Shown here piece by piece: positions 7,209 through 8,608 of a stretch of 8,608 bases of DNA. The stretch's first letter is position 1. Every line of letters starts with the position of its first letter. Source of the stretch: Thermoplasmata archaeon (GTDB lineage Archaea > Thermoplasmatota > Thermoplasmata > Lutacidiplasmatales > UBA184); assembly GCA_030039135.1 (NCBI GenBank), contig JASHQN010000115.1, positions 1 to 8,608 on the forward strand, given 5' to 3'. Both the position numbers and the translations under genes were made by a program. The notes below the pieces were generated by a model. That model saw only the letters and a list, made by a program, of their open reading frames with translations, searched no databases and was not told the DNA's origin.

Positions 7209-7227
7209 GGACGCCGCGGGAAGGGGT

Positions 7228-8226
7228 CTAGCGCGCGCGGGTGCTGCGCTTCGGCGCCCGTCCTCGACGGCGCGTCCCGGCCTCGGGCGCGGGGCCGAGC
7301 CGCCAGAACTCGAGGGCCTCTTCGAGGGTCTGCTCGATCGGGTAGCTCGGGCGGTGACCCATCGACCGGAGCCGGGAAACGTCGGCCCGGTTGTCGAGCT
7401 CGTCCGTCGGCCGGAAGCGGGTCGGGTCGGGGACGATCTCGACCGGCACGCGTGCGCGACGCACGAGCTCCTCGGCGAGGTAGCGGATCGAGTAACTTTC
7501 CCCAGCGCCGACGTTGACCGGCGTCGCCGGTTCTCCCGCCTCGAAGATCCGCCACATCGCCCGGAGGACATCGCGGACGTCCGAGATGTCCCGGCGGGGC
7601 TCGAGATTGCCGACCCGGAGCCGGCCGGCTCGGCCGGTGCGTTCGATCGCGGCGATCTGCTCGGCGAAGTCGTTCAGCGCGTCCCCGCGCTTACCGGGCC
7701 CGGTCGTGCCGAACAATCGCGCGCGAACGATGCGCAGCCCGAAGTTGAGGGAATATTGGAGCGAGAGCATCTCCTGGCACGCCTTCGACACCCCGTAGGG
7801 GTTCGTCGGGTTCAGCGGGATGTCCTCGCGGATGGGCAGTTCGGCGGGAACGCCGTAGGCGGCGCCCGAGGCGGCGAGCAGGACCCCCGACGCCGGAGGA
7901 TGGTGACGGAGCGCCTCGTACAGGTGGATCGTGCCGAGCACGTTCGTGCGGAACGTGTCGATCGGGTCCGCCCACGCCCGTTGCGCGTACGCCTGCGCGG
8001 CGAGGTGGACGACGCCCTCCGGGCGCACGGCCTCGATGAGCTTCGTGACCCGCTCGCCGTTCTGCACGTCGAGGCGGACCCAGGAGACTCCCGAGTTCGG
8101 GAGGTCCCGAGCCGCGAGCTCGGACGTCGCGAGGTAGGTGCCGGTCACCTCATGGCCCTCACCGATCGCCCAACGGACGAGGTTCCGCCCGATGAATCCG
8201 GAGGCACCCGTGACCAACAGCCGCAT
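7228..8226 (-). CDS. NAD(P)-dependent epimerase/dehydratase, GDP-4-keto-6-deoxymannose reductase-like
   Basis: This 332-residue protein is an extended short-chain dehydrogenase/reductase acting on a nucleotide sugar. The N-terminal Rossmann motif is GASGFIG (Gly7, Gly10, Gly13). HLAAQAYAQRAWADP (74-88) and NVLGTIHLYEAL (95-106) are typical of the family. The catalytic set is Ser120 in AASGAAYG, Tyr144 and Lys148 (PYGVSK). The downstream RARLFGTTGPG (168-178), VGNLEPRRDISDVRDV (205-220) and VNVGAGESYSIR (237-248) match GDP-6-deoxy-D-lyxo-4-hexulose reductase (Rmd) and GDP-mannose dehydratase relatives best; exact substrate cannot be fixed. The last ~16 residues (GTRRRGRAPKRSTRAR) form a strongly basic tail beyond the conserved fold. 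The ATG is preceded by a G-rich GGGGGGAG stretch a few bases upstream. A glycosyltransferase-like gene lies upstream on the same strand, suggesting surface-glycan or glycosylation precursors. Confidence 0.85.
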   Translation of the reverse strand: MRLLVTGASGFIGRNLVRWAIGEGHEVTGTYLATSELAARDLPNSGVSWVRLDVQNGERVTKLIEAVRPEGVVHLAAQAYAQRAWADPIDTFRTNVLGTIHLYEALRHHPPASGVLLAASGAAYGVPAELPIREDIPLNPTNPYGVSKACQEMLSLQYSLNFGLRIVRARLFGTTGPGKRGDALNDFAEQIAAIERTGRAGRLRVGNLEPRRDISDVRDVLRAMWRIFEAGEPATPVNVGAGESYSIRYLAEELVRRARVPVEIVPDPTRFRPTDELDNRADVSRLRSMGHRPSYPIEQTLEEALEFWRLGPAPEAGTRRRGRAPKRSTRAR

Positions 8227-8317
8227 CCCGCTCCCCCCGCTCCGCTGCCCGCCTCGGCGGCCGGGCCGTGGCGGCTTCGTCGCGTGACCCGGCTCGCGCG
8301 CCGCAGGGCGGTCACGA

Positions 8318-8347
8318 CCGGCGCGTTATAGACGTTTCTCGCGCCGG
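8318..8347. repeat. Perfect 8-bp inverted repeat around an AT-rich core
   Basis: CCGGCGCG at 8318-8325 and CGCGCCGG at 8340-8347 are exact reverse complements separated by a 14-base AT-rich spacer. The repeat sits upstream of the minus-strand dehydrogenase and encloses its putative TATA element, so it could be an operator for a dimeric regulator. Alternatively, as RNA it could form a stem ending the glycosyltransferase transcript, but no U-tract follows. GC-rich arms arise by chance fairly easily in DNA of this composition. Confidence 0.5.
8324..8340 (-). promoter_or_regulatory. Possible archaeal BRE/TATA promoter for the dehydrogenase gene
   Basis: Read on the minus strand, the patch is GAGAAACGTCTATAACG. 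An AGAAAC element resembling the transcription factor B recognition element sits two bases before CTATAA, resembling a TATA box. It is the only such AT-rich stretch in the intergenic region. The ATG is about 100 bases downstream of the TATA core, giving an estimated leader of about 75 bases if transcription starts some 25 bases downstream. The bacterial reading (TATAAC as a -10 box) lacks a matching -35 element at 17 bp (CCATCG there). Confidence 0.4.
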
Positions 8348-8407
8348 CGATGGGCTCGGTCCGGTTCGCCCCCGTCCCGGCACGTGAGACGCCGAAGACG
8401 TGGAGCG

Positions 8408-8608
8408 CTAGCCGCGGTCGGCCTCGGGAAGCCGGACCGCCGACGGGGGTTGACGGCGGAGCGCACGCTCCAGGCGCTTTGCGAGGACCACTTCGACCAG
8501 GAAGACCCGCAGGAAGGCGAGCGTCCCGGTGACCTTGCTCGTGCCGTGGGTTCGTGGCTCGAACCGGAACGGGACCTCGCCGTGCGGTCGGCCGTTGTTC
8601 ATGACGAG
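8408..8608 (-). CDS. Probable family-2 glycosyltransferase (polyprenol-phosphate mannosyltransferase-like), C-terminal fragment
   Basis: The frame is open to the window edge, so the gene starts to the right; 66 residues and a TAG stop are visible. An ATG at 8600-8602 is internal, as coding-like codons continue upstream of it. The segment GEVPFRFEPRTHGTSKVT (residues 10-27 of the fragment) matches the conserved end of the catalytic domain in dolichol/polyprenol-phosphate mannosyl- or glucosyltransferases, where a 'EVPF.F..R..G.SK' motif precedes the C-terminus. A hydrophobic stretch follows (LAFLRVFLVEVVLA), which could be an amphipathic or membrane-associated helix, then a basic tail. Such enzymes transfer a sugar from a nucleotide donor to a lipid phosphate at the membrane. 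The catalytic DxD region is outside the window. Donor and acceptor are unknown. The same-strand nucleotide-sugar dehydrogenase neighbour fits a glycan role. Confidence 0.6.
   Translation of the reverse strand, partial: LVMNNGRPHGEVPFRFEPRTHGTSKVTGTLAFLRVFLVEVVLAKRLERALRRQPPSAVRLPEADRG

Larger units (their letters stand above)
8227..8407. other. Intergenic region between two minus-strand genes
   Basis: This 181-bp stretch is the only substantial non-coding DNA in the window. It lies downstream of the glycosyltransferase-like gene and upstream of the dehydrogenase. It is GC-rich except for one AT-rich patch at 8326-8339 framed by a perfect inverted repeat. A smaller inverted repeat, CGGTC-AC-GACCG, is at 8309-8320, and a CACGTG palindrome is at 8381-8386. 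I see no tRNA or recognisable RNA motif. A short plus-strand ORF crosses it (8350-8532) but runs antisense into the glycosyltransferase gene and resembles nothing I know. Confidence 0.7.

Noticed and set aside
4936..7571. Overlapping long minus-strand ORFs antisense to hemE and cpfC
   Set aside because: No recognisable domain, and compositionally biased. The plus strand has canonical motifs throughout.
8325..8330. TATAAC as a bacterial -10 promoter element
   Set aside because: The position 17 bases upstream reads CCATCG, far from a -35 consensus. The archaeal reading fits somewhat better, though not decisively.
7354..8331. Plus-strand ORF of 325 codons across the dehydrogenase gene
   Set aside because: Antisense shadow of a well-supported dehydrogenase with Rossmann and YxxxK motifs.
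8350..8532. Small plus-strand ORF of 60 codons in the intergenic region
   Set aside because: No plausible ribosome site, no recognisable sequence, and it runs antisense into the glycosyltransferase fragment.

Overview
The window is GC-rich (roughly 70% by eye) and gene-dense. Eight co-directional plus-strand genes form a heme-biosynthesis operon. Two minus-strand genes at the right end look like cell-envelope or glycan genes. I see no mobile element, CRISPR array, tRNA or rRNA.

Positions 1-7208 hold, in order: hemA (3' part only), hemC, hemD, hemB, a chlorite-dismutase-fold protein of the coproheme decarboxylase type (chdC, formerly hemQ), hemL, hemE and a soluble ferrochelatase (cpfC/hemH). 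Junctions are very tight: GTGA, ATGA, GTGA, TGATG and ATGA start/stop overlaps, one 11-bp overlap (hemD/hemB) and one 9-bp gap (hemC/hemD). The enzymes run from glutamyl-tRNA through 5-aminolevulinate (HemA, HemL), porphobilinogen (HemB), hydroxymethylbilane (HemC), uroporphyrinogen III (HemD) and coproporphyrinogen III (HemE). CpfC and ChdC then fit the coproporphyrin-dependent route to heme. The coproporphyrinogen oxidase (CgoX/HemY) that this route needs is not in the window.

A 19-bp convergent gap separates cpfC from an extended short-chain dehydrogenase (minus strand, 7228-8226) that resembles GDP-4-keto-6-deoxymannose reductases. An intergenic stretch (8227-8407) follows. It carries a perfect 8-bp inverted repeat around an isolated AT-rich patch, readable as a BRE/TATA-type promoter for the dehydrogenase gene. 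The last feature is the 3' end of a minus-strand gene whose product resembles the C-terminus of family-2 polyprenol-phosphate glycosyltransferases.

The host is uncertain. High GC, the compact ChdC, a cysteine-free soluble ferrochelatase and the TATA-like promoter would fit a high-GC archaeon, for example a soil member of the Thermoplasmatota. A high-GC bacterium cannot be excluded from this window. An aerobic or microaerobic, heme-using lifestyle is a reasonable inference. Most of the window is conventional. The points most worth a second look are the shortened HemC loop, the gene set and order of the operon, and the inverted-repeat promoter.
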